Positions 25,959 to 35,477 of a DNA stretch of 64,000 nt are shown piece after piece. The position numbers and the translations under genes are program-made. The DNA comes from Deltaproteobacteria bacterium (lineage in GTDB: Bacteria > Desulfobacterota > GWC2-55-46), in assembly GCA_016218105.1 (NCBI GenBank), contig JACRET010000004.1, positions 1 to 64,000 on the forward strand, written 5' to 3'. Each line of letters begins with the position of its first letter. Position 1 is the stretch's first letter. The notes under the pieces were generated by a model. It was given only the letters and a program-made list of their open reading frames with translations, searched no databases and was not told the DNA's origin.

Positions 25959-27500
25959 CTAAGCCCCGCCCTTGAGGTTCTCGAAGTTTCTCTCCATTTC
26001 CTCAAGAGTAGACAGCCGGGCCGCGGCCCTCGCGTATTCGTCTTTGACCGATTTTATCTCAGAGGTCTTTTTGACCCTCTCGGATTCAAGCGACTCAAGC
26101 CGCCCTCGCACCGTTTTAAGTTCGGCTTCTTTGGCGGTCTTCCTCTCTATAGAGGCGTTTAAACCCTGTTTAAGTCCGTTTAACGGATCTTCAAGGGATG
26201 AGAGGGCCTTTGTCAGCTCTTCTTTTTGAGAGGCGGCTTTCGCCTCCCTGACCCTGTAATTTTCCTCGTCCCTGATGGAATTCTGCAAGGAGTGGCGCAC
26301 ATCGGAAAGCCTTGCCGAGATCTTGAGGGATTCCGCCTTCTCGATCCTCTGCGCCTCTTCCCTGCCTTTTAATCTGGATAGCAACGCGTCATAGGAAGCC
26401 GAGTTCTCGTTAAGTTTAAGGGTTTCCGCGTCGATGATCGAACCCGCCTGGGAAAGTTCCGAACGCAAAGACTCAAGCTCGACCGTTACGCGCGCCACGC
26501 TCCCTTTAAGCTCGTCAATTTCAGCCGTGATCCTTTCCTCGCCGCGCTTAAGCTCATCTACGCGCATCTTTGCCAGGGCGCTCCCGCGCTCTTCGTTCTG
26601 TATGAACTTTTCAAGCTCAAAGATCCGTTCCCTTATGCCTTTGTACTCGGCCTCGATGTTGTCATACTCGACCTTGATCTCGTCAGACAGCCCTTCTTTA
26701 AGGCCCATCTGGGCCGTAAGGGCCAGCTCCTCGTCTTTTATGGATACGAGCCTTTTGGAGGCCGTATCAAGCGCGTCCTTGAGTTTCCGAAGCTCCAGAG
26801 ATGAAAGGAGGAGGTCTATCGACTTAAGCTCCTCGCGTAATGCCTTGTACCTCTCGGCTTTCTTCGCCTGCCTGTTCAAGGAGTTTAGCTGCCGTTTGAC
26901 CTCGCTTATAATGTCATTTACCCTTGTGAGGTTCTCTTTTGTGGCTTCGAGCCTCTTAAGGGCGGCCTCTTTCTTATGCTTGAACTTGTTGATGCCCGCC
27001 GCCTCCTCGAAGATAGTCCTCCTGTCTTCGGGCTTGGCGTTGATAAGCCAGCCTACCTGTCCCTGCTCGATTATGGAATATGCCCGTGTCCCGATGCCTG
27101 TGTCCGTGAAAAGGTCGATGATGTCCCTGAGCCTTGACTGGACTTTGTTTATGTAATACTCGCTCTCGCCGGAGCGGTAAAGGCGCCTGGAGATCTCTAT
27201 CTCGCTGAAACTTCCGAAGTGCGCGCCCGCCTTGCCTGTGTCATTGGAGAAGGTAAGCACGACCTCGGCCATGCCCAGGGGCTTCCTTGTATCGCTGCCG
27301 TTGAAGATGATATCTTCCATGTGCTTGCCGCGAAGGTGCCTTGCGTTCTGTTCACCCAGAACCCAGCGTATGGCGTCCACGATATTGCTTTTTCCGCACC
27401 CGTTCGGCCCTATAATGCCGGATGTTCCCATCGGGAAGTTTAAGGTGACTTTATCGACAAAAGACTTAAACCCATGGATGGTAAGTTTTTTTATCTTCAA
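25959..27500 (-). CDS. smc: Chromosome segregation protein SMC, N-terminal part (ends at in-frame TAG)
   Basis: 513 residues. The start is TTG at 27500, preceded by AGGGGC, giving the family N terminus MKIKKLTIHGFKSF; longer upstream extensions are not SMC-like. Walker A is GPNGCGKSN (31-39), with QARHLRGK-type and IIEQGQVG.LINAKPEDRR motifs, then the first coiled-coil arm. It ends LEEMERNFENLKGGA and then TAG (25959-25961), in frame with the rest. Homologues normally read a basic residue here (GVRALM-like). SMC compacts and resolves chromosomes with ScpAB. No frameshift is involved: one codon change would restore the gene. Confidence 0.92.
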   Translation of the reverse strand: MKIKKLTIHGFKSFVDKVTLNFPMGTSGIIGPNGCGKSNIVDAIRWVLGEQNARHLRGKHMEDIIFNGSDTRKPLGMAEVVLTFSNDTGKAGAHFGSFSEIEISRRLYRSGESEYYINKVQSRLRDIIDLFTDTGIGTRAYSIIEQGQVGWLINAKPEDRRTIFEEAAGINKFKHKKEAALKRLEATKENLTRVNDIISEVKRQLNSLNRQAKKAERYKALREELKSIDLLLSSLELRKLKDALDTASKRLVSIKDEELALTAQMGLKEGLSDEIKVEYDNIEAEYKGIRERIFELEKFIQNEERGSALAKMRVDELKRGEERITAEIDELKGSVARVTVELESLRSELSQAGSIIDAETLKLNENSASYDALLSRLKGREEAQRIEKAESLKISARLSDVRHSLQNSIRDEENYRVREAKAASQKEELTKALSSLEDPLNGLKQGLNASIERKTAKEAELKTVRGRLESLESERVKKTSEIKSVKDEYARAAARLSTLEEMERNFENLKGGA

Positions 27501-27529
27501 GATTTGCCCCTGTGGATTATTGGTTACGA

Positions 27530-27558
27530 ATCGTAACAGAGTTTTAGACCTTTGTAAA
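27530..27558 (-). promoter_or_regulatory. Sigma-70 promoter of smc
   Basis: On the minus strand TTTACA (27553-27558), a 17-base spacer and TACGAT (27530-27535), about 30 bases before the TTG start. Its presence supports the TTG start over longer upstream frames, which would begin before this promoter. Confidence 0.65.
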
Positions 27559-27854
27559 GCAAAAAAAACCCTGCAAATACAATGGAAAGTATGAAAAAAA
27601 GATGAAAACACTATATGTAGGGTTTTTGCACGGAGTTTCTGCAAAAAGGGGATTTTGATGAGACAGGATCTTATTCCATGAGGTTTGAAGGGGCAGGGGA
27701 CTTGGAGGGGAATACTTTTTCATGGGAAAGGGAAAATGAGAAAGCCCCCTATTTTATTATAACGAAATGTGAAAAGAGAACATGACGTGTCTCGATGGCG
27801 CCTATGTACCTCTTTTTTCGTGTGGAAATGCGCCATAAATCATGGGGCGAACCC
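27559..27854. other. Divergent regulatory region between smc and the sigma-54 gene
   Basis: About 300 bases, AT-rich, with no supported gene. A 7-bp inverted repeat ATGGCGC/GCGCCAT (27795-27801 and 27830-27836, 28 bases apart) lies about 45-86 bases upstream of the predicted sigma-54 start point. It could be an activator or repressor site, but the sequence alone does not prove it. Confidence 0.4.
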
Positions 27855-27870
27855 TGGCACATGAGTTGCA
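27855..27870 (+). promoter_or_regulatory. Sigma-54 (-24/-12) promoter of the exported protein at 27926
   Basis: CTGGCACATGAGTTGCA: the TGGCAC and TTGCA elements with GG and GC exactly 10 bases apart, a near-perfect match to the consensus. The start point would be near 27881, giving a 45-base leader with AAGGAGGTG before the ATG. Transcription should need an activator such as the regulator at 542. Confidence 0.8.
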
Positions 27871-27925
27871 GTACTATAATGACAGATGGCTAGCTAACAG
27901 GTTTGGAATCAAGGAGGTGTTTTTT

Positions 27926-28417
27926 ATGAAGATGCTTAAAGGCCTTGCGCTCGTGCCATTAATGGTAGCATTGCTTGCTACCGGTGCGATGGCAAAAGGG
28001 TATGGAGCCAAAGGCGGTGGGGCGTCCGAACAGCACCCCGGACAGTCTATGATAACACCCGGGGAGAAGACGAGTCCCGAACAGTTCAGCAAGATGGAAG
28101 GGGTTGAGTTTTTCACAGGCAGGTTGACCTCGATCGATCCTTCCGGGCAGGAGCTTCTAGTCAGGACGGAGGTTCCAGGACTTTTAGGGCCTCAGACAAG
28201 GGATGTTCCTTTCAGGATAGACCAGGATACTACCATGAACGTTTGCTTTGAATCGGTCGGTATTTGCGACAGCCGTTCAAACGGTAAAGACGGCATGAGG
28301 CTTCTCAGCTCACTGGAAGACCTTAACAGTCTTGCGAGCGTGGACAAGGACGTCATCGTAGTTGGCGACCCTGACAGCAACCGTATTATCCATGTGCAGA
28401 TAAAGTATAGTCTGTAA
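27926..28417 (+). CDS. Small exported protein under sigma-54 control, unknown function
   Basis: 163 residues from the ATG that follows a perfect AAGGAGGTG ribosome site; an upstream extension to 27842 would run through the promoter. A signal peptide (1-22, LVPLMVALLATGAMA) is followed by a Gly-rich linker. The remaining domain has short beta strands: GRLTSIDPSGQELLVRT, a strand with VPFRIDQDTTM, two Cys (NVCFESVGIC) that may form a disulfide, and a final VIVVGDPDSNRIIHVQIKY. The strand pattern resembles small DUF5666-like domains, but this is only an impression. It stands alone between a sigma-54 promoter and a terminator, so it is a regulated periplasmic or secreted product. Confidence 0.85.
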   Translation: MKMLKGLALVPLMVALLATGAMAKGYGAKGGGASEQHPGQSMITPGEKTSPEQFSKMEGVEFFTGRLTSIDPSGQELLVRTEVPGLLGPQTRDVPFRIDQDTTMNVCFESVGICDSRSNGKDGMRLLSSLEDLNSLASVDKDVIVVGDPDSNRIIHVQIKYSL

Positions 28418-28490
28418 CCTGTAATACGCGTTCCGGTTTTGGTAAGGATTTGGATTGGAAAATATCCAACTTTTCCAAAACCGGGATAAA

Positions 28491-28523
28491 TCAAAAAGCC
28501 CCCTTATTAAGGGGGCTTTTTGA
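28491..28523. terminator. Bidirectional intrinsic terminator between convergent genes
   Basis: TCAAAAAGCCCCCTTA and TAAGGGGGCTTTTTGA form a perfect stem with A- and T-runs on both sides. It serves the exported-protein gene on the plus strand and ppdK on the minus strand. Confidence 0.93.
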
Positions 28524-28577
28524 TATTTCAGGTCAACCGTCACGTTAAACTCCGCGAGGGAGGGTTGTAAGCTGCAG

Positions 28578-31268
28578 CTATTTTTTCTTGCCGAATTTAA
28601 GCGCGGCCTGCGCGGCCGAAAGCCTTGCTATCGGCACTCTGAAAGGCGAGCAGGATACGTAGTTAAAGCCGTTTAAGTGGCAGAACTCGACGGAAGCGGG
28701 ATCTCCGCCGTGTTCTCCGCAGATACCGACCTTCAGGTCTTTCTTGGTCTTGCGGCCCTTATCTATAGCCATCTTTATAAGGAGGCCGACCCCGTCCTGG
28801 TCAAGCGACTGGAACGGGTCGCTCTTCAATACCCCGGCCTTTTTTTCGTCAACGTAATCCGGCAGGAACCTTCCAGCGTCGTCCCTCGACATGCCGAGCG
28901 TCATCTGTGTCAGGTCGTTCGTGCCGAACGAGAAGAACTCGGCCACCTTGGCTATCTGGTCGGCAAGGAGGGCCGCCCTGGGGACCTCTATCATAGTGCC
29001 GACAAGGTACTTTATCTTTACGCCCTGTTCCTTCATCACGCTGTCCGCGACAAGGCGCGTCCTGTCGGCGAGTATCTGGAGTTCTTTCGCGTCTATGATA
29101 AGCGGGAGCATTATCTCGGGGAATACGGCTATGTTTTTCTTTTTGCATTCAGAGGCGGCTTCCATGATCGCCCTTACCTGCATGTCGAGTATTTCCGGGT
29201 ACGTTATGCATAAGCGGCTTCCCCTGTGCCCGAGCATGGGGTTTGCCTCGTGCAGGCGGTCGATCCTGCGCTTTACCTGATGGAAGGGGATGCCTAATCT
29301 CTGCGCCAGGTGCTTCTGGTCGTTTTCCGTATGAGGTACGAACTCATGTAACGGCGGGTCGATGAGCCTTATGGTCACGGGCTTGTTGTCCATGGCCCTG
29401 AATATGCCGGCGAAGTCCTTTCTCTGGAATGGCAGCAGCTCGTCAAGCGCCCTCTTGCGGGTCTCTTCGTCCTCGGCTATGATCATCCGCTGTATGGCCA
29501 TCCTGCGGACATCGGTATCGAAGAACATGTGCTCTGTCCTGCAAAGTCCGATGCCTTCGGCGCCGAGCCTTATCGCGTTCTCGGCGTCGTATGGCGTGTC
29601 TACGTTTGTCCTTATCTTGAGCGTGCGTACGTCATCTGCCCATGTCATGAGGGAGTTGTACGCCTCGGGAAGCTCTGGTTTAATGAGGTTGAGAGGGGCC
29701 TTGAAGACCTCCCCGGTCGAGCCGTTTATCGTTATCTCGTCGCCTTCCTTTATTATGGTGTTGCCGACGGAGACGTTCTTTGCATCATAGTCTATCGCAA
29801 GGTCTTCGCATCCTACCACACAGCACTTGCCCCATCCCCTCGCCACTACCGCCGCGTGAGACGTCTTTCCTCCTGTAGCGGTAAGTATGCCTTTTGCCGC
29901 GTGCATGCCGCCGACGTCCTCCGGGCTCGTCTCTTTTCTGACGAGTATTACCTTTTTACCCTGGGCCGTCCATGCCTCGGCGTCCTTCGCGGTAAATACC
30001 ACCGAGCCAGCGGCTGCGCCCGGCACGGCCGCGATGCCTGTCGCGAACAGGTTATGCTTGAGCTCGTCAAGGGGGATTTTAGGGTCGATTACCGGATAGA
30101 AAAGGCCCTCGATCTCTTTATCGCTGATCCGCAGGAGCGCCTCTTTCTTTGTGATCAGCCGTTCCTTTACCAGATCAACGGCGATCTTGAACGCCGCCAT
30201 AGGCGAGCGCTTTCCGGTCCTGCACTGCAGTATATAGAGCTTGCCCTCTTCTATGGTGAACTCTATGTCCTGCATGTCCTTGTAATGCTTTTCAAGCCTT
30301 GACCTGACCTGTGTAAGCTGTTTGTAGATATTGGGCATTATCTTCCCGAGGTCGCTCAGGTGTATAGGGGTGCGTATACCCGCCACCACGTCCTCACCCT
30401 GGGCGTTCATCAGGAGGTCGCCGTAAAATATGTCTTCTCCGGTATTCGGATCGCGCGTAAAGCAAACCCCGGTGCCGGATGTGTCTCCCATATTGCCGAA
30501 GACCATCTGGACGATGTTGACGGCGGTTCCGAGGAGTCCCGTTATCTTTTCAACCCTCCTGTAGGTGACAGCCTTTTCAGCCATCCATGAGCCGATTACC
30601 GCGTCCACGGAGCCGGAGAGCTGTTCCAGCGGGTCTTGAGGAAAATCCTTTTTTGTATGTTCCTTATAGACGTTCTTAAGCCTTGTTATAAGCTCTTCAA
30701 GCTCCTGCTCGTTTACGTCGGTATCAAGGACGGTTCCTTTCCGGATATTGAGCCTTACCTTGGTGCGTCTTTCTTTTATATCATCGAATTCATCGTCGAA
30801 TTTTTTCCTGGGGATCCCCATCGCGGTCGAGCCGTACATGATGATGAAACGCCTGTAGGCATCGAGGGCGAACCTTCTATTGGAGGTTTTCATGGCGAGG
30901 CCTTCCACAGACCTGTCATTCAGGCCCAGGTTAAGAATAGTCTCCATCATTCCGGGCATCGATCTCGCTGCGCCCGACCTTACCGATACCAGAAGAGGGT
31001 CGTCAGGGTCTCCGAGCTTTTTGCCTACGAGTTTTTCAAGCCTGGCCAGGTTCTTTTTGACCTCAAAGCTGTAGCCCTGGGGATATTTCCTGTTGTTTTT
31101 ATAAAAGTAATCGCAGACCTCCGTAGTGATCGTAAACCCAGCCGGTACGGGAAGCCCGATGTTTGTCATCTCGGCAAGTCCCGCGCCTTTTCCGCCAAGG
31201 AGTTCTTTCATCCCCCCCTTGCCCTCGGCTTTACCTCCGCCGAAGAAATACACGTACTTTTTAGCCAT
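28578..31268 (-). CDS. ppdK: Pyruvate, phosphate dikinase
   Basis: 896 residues, full length. It interconverts pyruvate, ATP and phosphate with phosphoenolpyruvate, AMP and diphosphate. The N-terminal nucleotide-binding domain starts KYVYFFGGGKAEG and contains LLGGKGAGLAEM. The central swivelling domain carries the catalytic His in GGKTSHAAVVARGWGKCCVVG. The C-terminal PEP/pyruvate barrel has GLCRTEHMFF and FSFGTNDLTQMTLG, and ends GICGEHGGDP then VSCSPFRVPIARLSAAQA. GGAGGATAT precedes the ATG. The enzyme allows reversible glycolysis, fitting an anaerobe. A hairpin (31322-31346) lies in the leader. No regulatory PDRP gene is adjacent. Confidence 0.98.
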   Translation of the reverse strand: MAKKYVYFFGGGKAEGKGGMKELLGGKGAGLAEMTNIGLPVPAGFTITTEVCDYFYKNNRKYPQGYSFEVKKNLARLEKLVGKKLGDPDDPLLVSVRSGAARSMPGMMETILNLGLNDRSVEGLAMKTSNRRFALDAYRRFIIMYGSTAMGIPRKKFDDEFDDIKERRTKVRLNIRKGTVLDTDVNEQELEELITRLKNVYKEHTKKDFPQDPLEQLSGSVDAVIGSWMAEKAVTYRRVEKITGLLGTAVNIVQMVFGNMGDTSGTGVCFTRDPNTGEDIFYGDLLMNAQGEDVVAGIRTPIHLSDLGKIMPNIYKQLTQVRSRLEKHYKDMQDIEFTIEEGKLYILQCRTGKRSPMAAFKIAVDLVKERLITKKEALLRISDKEIEGLFYPVIDPKIPLDELKHNLFATGIAAVPGAAAGSVVFTAKDAEAWTAQGKKVILVRKETSPEDVGGMHAAKGILTATGGKTSHAAVVARGWGKCCVVGCEDLAIDYDAKNVSVGNTIIKEGDEITINGSTGEVFKAPLNLIKPELPEAYNSLMTWADDVRTLKIRTNVDTPYDAENAIRLGAEGIGLCRTEHMFFDTDVRRMAIQRMIIAEDEETRKRALDELLPFQRKDFAGIFRAMDNKPVTIRLIDPPLHEFVPHTENDQKHLAQRLGIPFHQVKRRIDRLHEANPMLGHRGSRLCITYPEILDMQVRAIMEAASECKKKNIAVFPEIMLPLIIDAKELQILADRTRLVADSVMKEQGVKIKYLVGTMIEVPRAALLADQIAKVAEFFSFGTNDLTQMTLGMSRDDAGRFLPDYVDEKKAGVLKSDPFQSLDQDGVGLLIKMAIDKGRKTKKDLKVGICGEHGGDPASVEFCHLNGFNYVSCSPFRVPIARLSAAQAALKFGKKK

Positions 31269-31321
31269 ACATATCCTCCGAAAAGTATATCTTAATCTGA
31301 TTTTTTCTGATTTTAATTCGA

Positions 31322-31346
31322 CAAGGCCGCTGCATATCAGGCCTTG
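31322..31346. other. Inverted repeat upstream of ppdK
   Basis: CAAGGCC (31322-31328) and GGCCTTG (31340-31346) form a perfect 7-bp stem with an 11-base loop. It could be an operator or a leader hairpin for ppdK on the minus strand. No T-run follows on either strand, so it is not a classic terminator. Confidence 0.4.
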
Positions 31347-31493
31347 AGAGTAAACTTAAAAAAGAAAGCTTAACAAAAACAGAAGAGAAAGTCCAATACC
31401 TAAATTTTTGCGCCTGGGGCCCTGTCTTTCAGGGCTTTTCCGGCGCGCTGATGCCTGGGCTTAAGGGACAGGGCGGACAACCCTTTAATACTC

Positions 31494-31522
31494 TTGACAC
31501 GCCCTCAAAAGCTTCATATTAT
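31494..31522 (+). promoter_or_regulatory. Strong sigma-70 promoter of gyrA
   Basis: A perfect TTGACA (31494-31499), a 17-base spacer and TATTAT (31517-31522). The leader to the gyrA ATG would be about 150 bases. The region upstream (31347-31493) holds GC-rich inverted repeats around GCCCTGTC/GACAGGGC but no gene. Confidence 0.85.
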
Positions 31523-31681
31523 AAAATATTGCGATAAGCCGTGTAGAAAGCCCCGTACTTTCAAGCCTGCATAATTCCGAGGAAATGCGGCTATTTAGGT
31601 TTGCCTACAAGTATACACTGGATTTTACCGGATTGTAGCCGCGGGCGGGTACTTTCGAAAAATTTTTTAAAGCGAGGAAAG

Positions 31682-34126
31682 ATGGCACAGGAACAGATCC
31701 CGGTCTATATAGAAGATGAAATGAAAAAATCCTATCTGGACTACGCGATGTCCGTCATCGTCGGCAGGGCTTTGCCCGACGTAAGGGACGGGCTTAAGCC
31801 GGTACACAGAAGGATACTCTTCGCCATGCACGAGATGGGGGTTGAGTGGAACAAGCCCTATAAGAAGTCCGCCCGCGTTGTCGGAGACGTCATAGGTAAG
31901 TACCACCCGCACGGAGACAGCGCCGTTTACGACGCGATCACAAGGATGGTTCAGCCGTTTTCCCTCAGGTATCCGCTTATAGACGGACAGGGAAACTTCG
32001 GCTCGATAGACGGAGACCCGCCGGCCGCCATGCGTTACACGGAAGTCAGGATGGCGAGGCTCGCAAGCGAGCTTCTGAAGGATATCGAAAAGGAGACGGT
32101 CGATTTTACCCCCAACTATGACGAGTCCCTGAAAGAGCCCGCCGTAATGCCGTCCGCGATCCCAAATCTTCTTGTAAACGGCTCATCCGGCATCGCGGTC
32201 GGCATGGCTACAAATATGCCGCCGCACAACCTCTCGGAGGTCATTGACGCGCTTATACTCATAATAAAGAACCCGGAGGCGGATCTTAAAGATATCATGA
32301 GGCTTATGCCCGGCCCCGACTTCCCGACAGCGGGTTTCATAAACGGAAGAAAGGGCATAAAGGACGCCTACGCCACTGGCAGGGGCGTGCTGCAGCTCAG
32401 GGCCAAGGCCTCTATCGAGAAAAATCCCAGGACAAACCGCCAGGCGATAATAATAACCGAGATACCGTACATGGTAAACAAGGCGAAGCTTATAGAGAAC
32501 ATAGCCGACCTTGTAAGGGATAAGAGGATAGAGGGGATATCCGACGTAAGGGATGAGTCGGACAGAGAGGGCATGAGGATCGTTATCGAGCTTAAGAGGG
32601 ACGAGGTCGCCGAGGTGATACTCAATAACCTGTACCTCCATACGCAGATGAAGACGTCCTTTGGCATCATCAATCTCGCCATAGTCGACGGCCAGCCGAA
32701 GGTGCTCCCCCTCCCGTCCATACTTAAGGAGTTCGTAAGGTTCAGAAGAGAGGTGGTCACAAGGCGGACTATCTATGACCTCAAGAAGGCTAAAGAGCGG
32801 GCCCATATATTGGAAGGGCTGAAGATCGCCCTGGATAACCTTGACGCCGTAATAAAGCTCATCAGGGCGTCAAAGAGCCCGCAGGAGGCCAAAGCCGGGC
32901 TCATGAAGAACTTCGACCTGAGCGAGATACAGTCTCAGGCGATACTCGACATGAGGCTCCAGAGGCTTACCGCCCTTGAGAGGGATAAGATCATAGAGGA
33001 ATATAAGGAACTCCTGAAACTCATAAAATCCCTTGAGGAGATACTGGCGAGCGAAAAGCTCCTGATGGAAGTCATCGTCGATGAGCTTATGGAGATAAAA
33101 GAGAGGTATGGGGATGAGCGGCGCACCCAGATCGTGGAGGAAGCCGGGGAGATCACCCTTGAGGATATCATAGCCGAGGAAGATATGGTCGTGACCATCT
33201 CAAGCGGCGGCTATATAAAGAGAAATCCCACAAGCCTCTTCAAGATACAGAGGAGGGGCGGCAAGGGCAAGACCGGCATGACCACCAAAGAGGAGGATTT
33301 CGTCTCGAACCTCTTCATAGCCTCCACCCACAGCTATATACTGTTCTTTACCGACAAGGGCAAGGCCTATACGCTCAAGGTATATGATATCCCGCAGGCC
33401 GGGCGCGCCGCGAAGGGTAAGGCGATAGTAAACATACTGAATGTCTCGGCTGACGAGAAGATAACGGCCTACCTGCCTGTCAGGGAGTTTGTGGAGAATA
33501 ATTACATTATCATGGCTACGGCGCACGGCATCATCAAAAAGTCCGACCTGATGTCCTTTTCCCATATCCGCTCGGGAGGGCTGATAGCCGTAAGCCTTGA
33601 TGAGGGCGACAGCTTGATAGCCGCGCGCCTGACAGATGGAAAAATGGACATATTCCTCGGCACCCGCCTCGGCCAAGCCATAAGGTTTAACGAGGAAGGG
33701 GTAAGGGAGATGGGGCGCCAGGCGAGAGGTGTTAAAGCCATAAAGCTCGATGACGAAGACAGGGTCGTCTCGATGGAGACCGTCGAGGAGGGCGCTACAG
33801 TCCTTACCGTCACCGAGCACGGATTCGGAAAGAGGACGGATTTTTCGGAGTACAGAGGGCAGGGCAGGGGCGGAAGCGGCCTTATAAACATCAAGGTCAC
33901 CGAGAGGAACGGCCCTGTCGTAGGTATCACGAAAGTAAAGGACTCCGATGAGCTTATGATATCCACGAGCGTCGGCAAAATCATAAGGATAGCGATGAAG
34001 GACGTTGCCGTTATCGGAAGAAACACCCAGGGCGTAAAGCTCATGGACATAGATAAGGACGAGCAGATAACGGGCCTTGCTCCGATAGCTGAAAAGGAAG
34101 ACGAGGAAGCCGGGGAAGAGGAGTAG
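31682..34126 (+). CDS. gyrA: DNA gyrase subunit A
   Basis: 814 residues from the ATG preceded by GCGAGG; the frame is open upstream to 31601, but that part is not gyrase-like. It is the breakage-rejoining subunit of gyrase, which introduces negative supercoils with GyrB. The active tyrosine is Y119 ([10 protein letters not shown]). The quinolone-determining stretch is [10 protein letters not shown] with S80 and D84, the sensitive-type residues. The GyrA box QRRGGKG is present in the C-terminal pinwheel, which distinguishes it from ParC, and an acidic tail ends EDEEAGEEE. gpsA follows 71 bases later. Confidence 0.98.
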   Translation: MAQEQIPVYIEDEMKKSYLDYAMSVIVGRALPDVRDGLKPVHRRILFAMHEMGVEWNKPYKKSARVVGDVIGKYHPHGDSAVYDAITRMVQPFSLRYPLIDGQGNFGSIDGDPPAAMRYTEVRMARLASELLKDIEKETVDFTPNYDESLKEPAVMPSAIPNLLVNGSSGIAVGMATNMPPHNLSEVIDALILIIKNPEADLKDIMRLMPGPDFPTAGFINGRKGIKDAYATGRGVLQLRAKASIEKNPRTNRQAIIITEIPYMVNKAKLIENIADLVRDKRIEGISDVRDESDREGMRIVIELKRDEVAEVILNNLYLHTQMKTSFGIINLAIVDGQPKVLPLPSILKEFVRFRREVVTRRTIYDLKKAKERAHILEGLKIALDNLDAVIKLIRASKSPQEAKAGLMKNFDLSEIQSQAILDMRLQRLTALERDKIIEEYKELLKLIKSLEEILASEKLLMEVIVDELMEIKERYGDERRTQIVEEAGEITLEDIIAEEDMVVTISSGGYIKRNPTSLFKIQRRGGKGKTGMTTKEEDFVSNLFIASTHSYILFFTDKGKAYTLKVYDIPQAGRAAKGKAIVNILNVSADEKITAYLPVREFVENNYIIMATAHGIIKKSDLMSFSHIRSGGLIAVSLDEGDSLIAARLTDGKMDIFLGTRLGQAIRFNEEGVREMGRQARGVKAIKLDDEDRVVSMETVEEGATVLTVTEHGFGKRTDFSEYRGQGRGGSGLINIKVTERNGPVVGITKVKDSDELMISTSVGKIIRIAMKDVAVIGRNTQGVKLMDIDKDEQITGLAPIAEKEDEEAGEEE

Positions 34127-34197
34127 GTCTGCCCCCGGATAAGGTCTGAATGGGACTTCGGAAGGTAAAGAAGCGAACAATCGGGAGACAACTATAA

Positions 34198-35196
34198 ATG
34201 GAGCGTCTTACCGTCCTTGGAGCCGGCAGCTGGGGAACCACCCTTGCTGAAATACTGGCCCAGAAAGGCCATGAAGTCACGCTCTGGGTCAGAAATGCCG
34301 GGCTGTGCAGGGCAATATCTGAAAACTCTGAAAACGAGCAATACCTGCCGGGCGTTAAGCTTTCAAGGAGCCTCAGGCCCACGGCATCGCTCGAAGAGGC
34401 CTTAAAAAACGCCCGCTTTATAGTGAGCGTCATACCTTCGCACGGCCTCAGGGAAGTATTTACAAAGGCGTACCCGTTCATCTCTGAAGACGCGGTTATC
34501 GTAAGCGCGACAAAAGGGATCGAGGAGGGCACCCTTTTAACCGCGTGCGGCGTGCTGAAAGAAGTCCTGGCCGGAAAAAAATATAAAGATATAACCGTAC
34601 TCTCAGGCCCATCGTTCGCTAAAGAAGTCAGCGTTAAGCTTCCCGCCGCCGTAAGCGCGGCGTCCGCCTCGCATGAATGCGCGAACCTCGTCCAGAACGC
34701 CTTCTCGACGCCTTATTTCAGGGTTTATACAAATTCAGACGTAATAGGCGTGGAGCTTGGGGGCGCGCTTAAAAACGTCATAGCGATAGCCGCGGGGATC
34801 TCCGACGGGCTCTCCCTCGGGCATAACGCCAGGGCGGCCCTCATTACCAGGGGGCTGGCCGAGACCTCAAGGCTCGGGATAAAGATGGGCGCAAATCCGC
34901 TGACCTTCTCCGGCCTGTCCGGCCTTGGAGATCTGATACTCACATGCACTGCTCCTCTTAGCAGGAACTATACGGTCGGGTTTCAGATAGGCGAGGGGAG
35001 GAAACTGAAGGACATCACGGGCGGGATGAAGATGGTGGCGGAAGGGGTCAAGACCTCAAGGGCCGCCAAAGACCTTGCGAGGGCAAACGGCGTAAACATG
35101 CCCATCACGGAAGAGGTCTGCAAAGTGCTCTATGAAGGTAAAGACCCAAGGGACGCTGTACTTGAGCTTATGATGAGAGAGCTTAAGGGAGAGTAG
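34198..35196 (+). CDS. gpsA: Glycerol-3-phosphate dehydrogenase [NAD(P)+]
   Basis: 332 residues. It reduces dihydroxyacetone phosphate to sn-glycerol 3-phosphate for phospholipid synthesis. The Rossmann motif is VLGAGSWGTTLAEIL. Family motifs include VSATKGIEEGT, LSGPSFAKEV, the catalytic lysine region GVELGGALKNVIAIAAGISDG, NARAALITRGLAE and SGLGDLILTCTAPLSRNYTVG. The ATG follows a GGGAG-like site. It probably shares the gyrA transcript. Confidence 0.97.
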   Translation: MERLTVLGAGSWGTTLAEILAQKGHEVTLWVRNAGLCRAISENSENEQYLPGVKLSRSLRPTASLEEALKNARFIVSVIPSHGLREVFTKAYPFISEDAVIVSATKGIEEGTLLTACGVLKEVLAGKKYKDITVLSGPSFAKEVSVKLPAAVSAASASHECANLVQNAFSTPYFRVYTNSDVIGVELGGALKNVIAIAAGISDGLSLGHNARAALITRGLAETSRLGIKMGANPLTFSGLSGLGDLILTCTAPLSRNYTVGFQIGEGRKLKDITGGMKMVAEGVKTSRAAKDLARANGVNMPITEEVCKVLYEGKDPRDAVLELMMRELKGE

Positions 35197-35477
35197 CTCC
35201 CGGGGCCGCGGGGAGCTTCAATTTTTAACAGAGTATATGGGGGCGCGAGGCATCAAAAAAGGCCTTTTGCAAAAGTGTGACAAAAGCAGCCGAAAGAGAA
35301 CAACCTTTAAAACAAGAGGTTTTTAGAAAAATAAGCTAAATAAAATCAGCCGGATACCGATAATAAGTAATACAGGAAAAAAGCTTGAGTCCGTATTCGC
35401 CGGGGCCTGTTCGTATTTTTGTTAGTTGTTTCAGGTACTTGCGCTATTTTTGCACGCGGTGACGCGCCCTTTAAGGT
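35197..35477. other. Intergenic region between gpsA and the heme sensor kinase
   Basis: 281 bases. AAAAGGCCTTTT (35249-35260 region) could be a weak terminator for gpsA. The rest shows no supported gene, and no promoter I would defend. Confidence 0.4.

Noticed and set aside
33200-34191. Long open frames on the minus strand opposite gyrA
   Set aside because: They mirror the codon structure of gyrA, have no ribosome sites and resemble no family. They are shadows of a certain gene; the same holds for those opposite ppdK, smc, lon, larC and the LysM protein.
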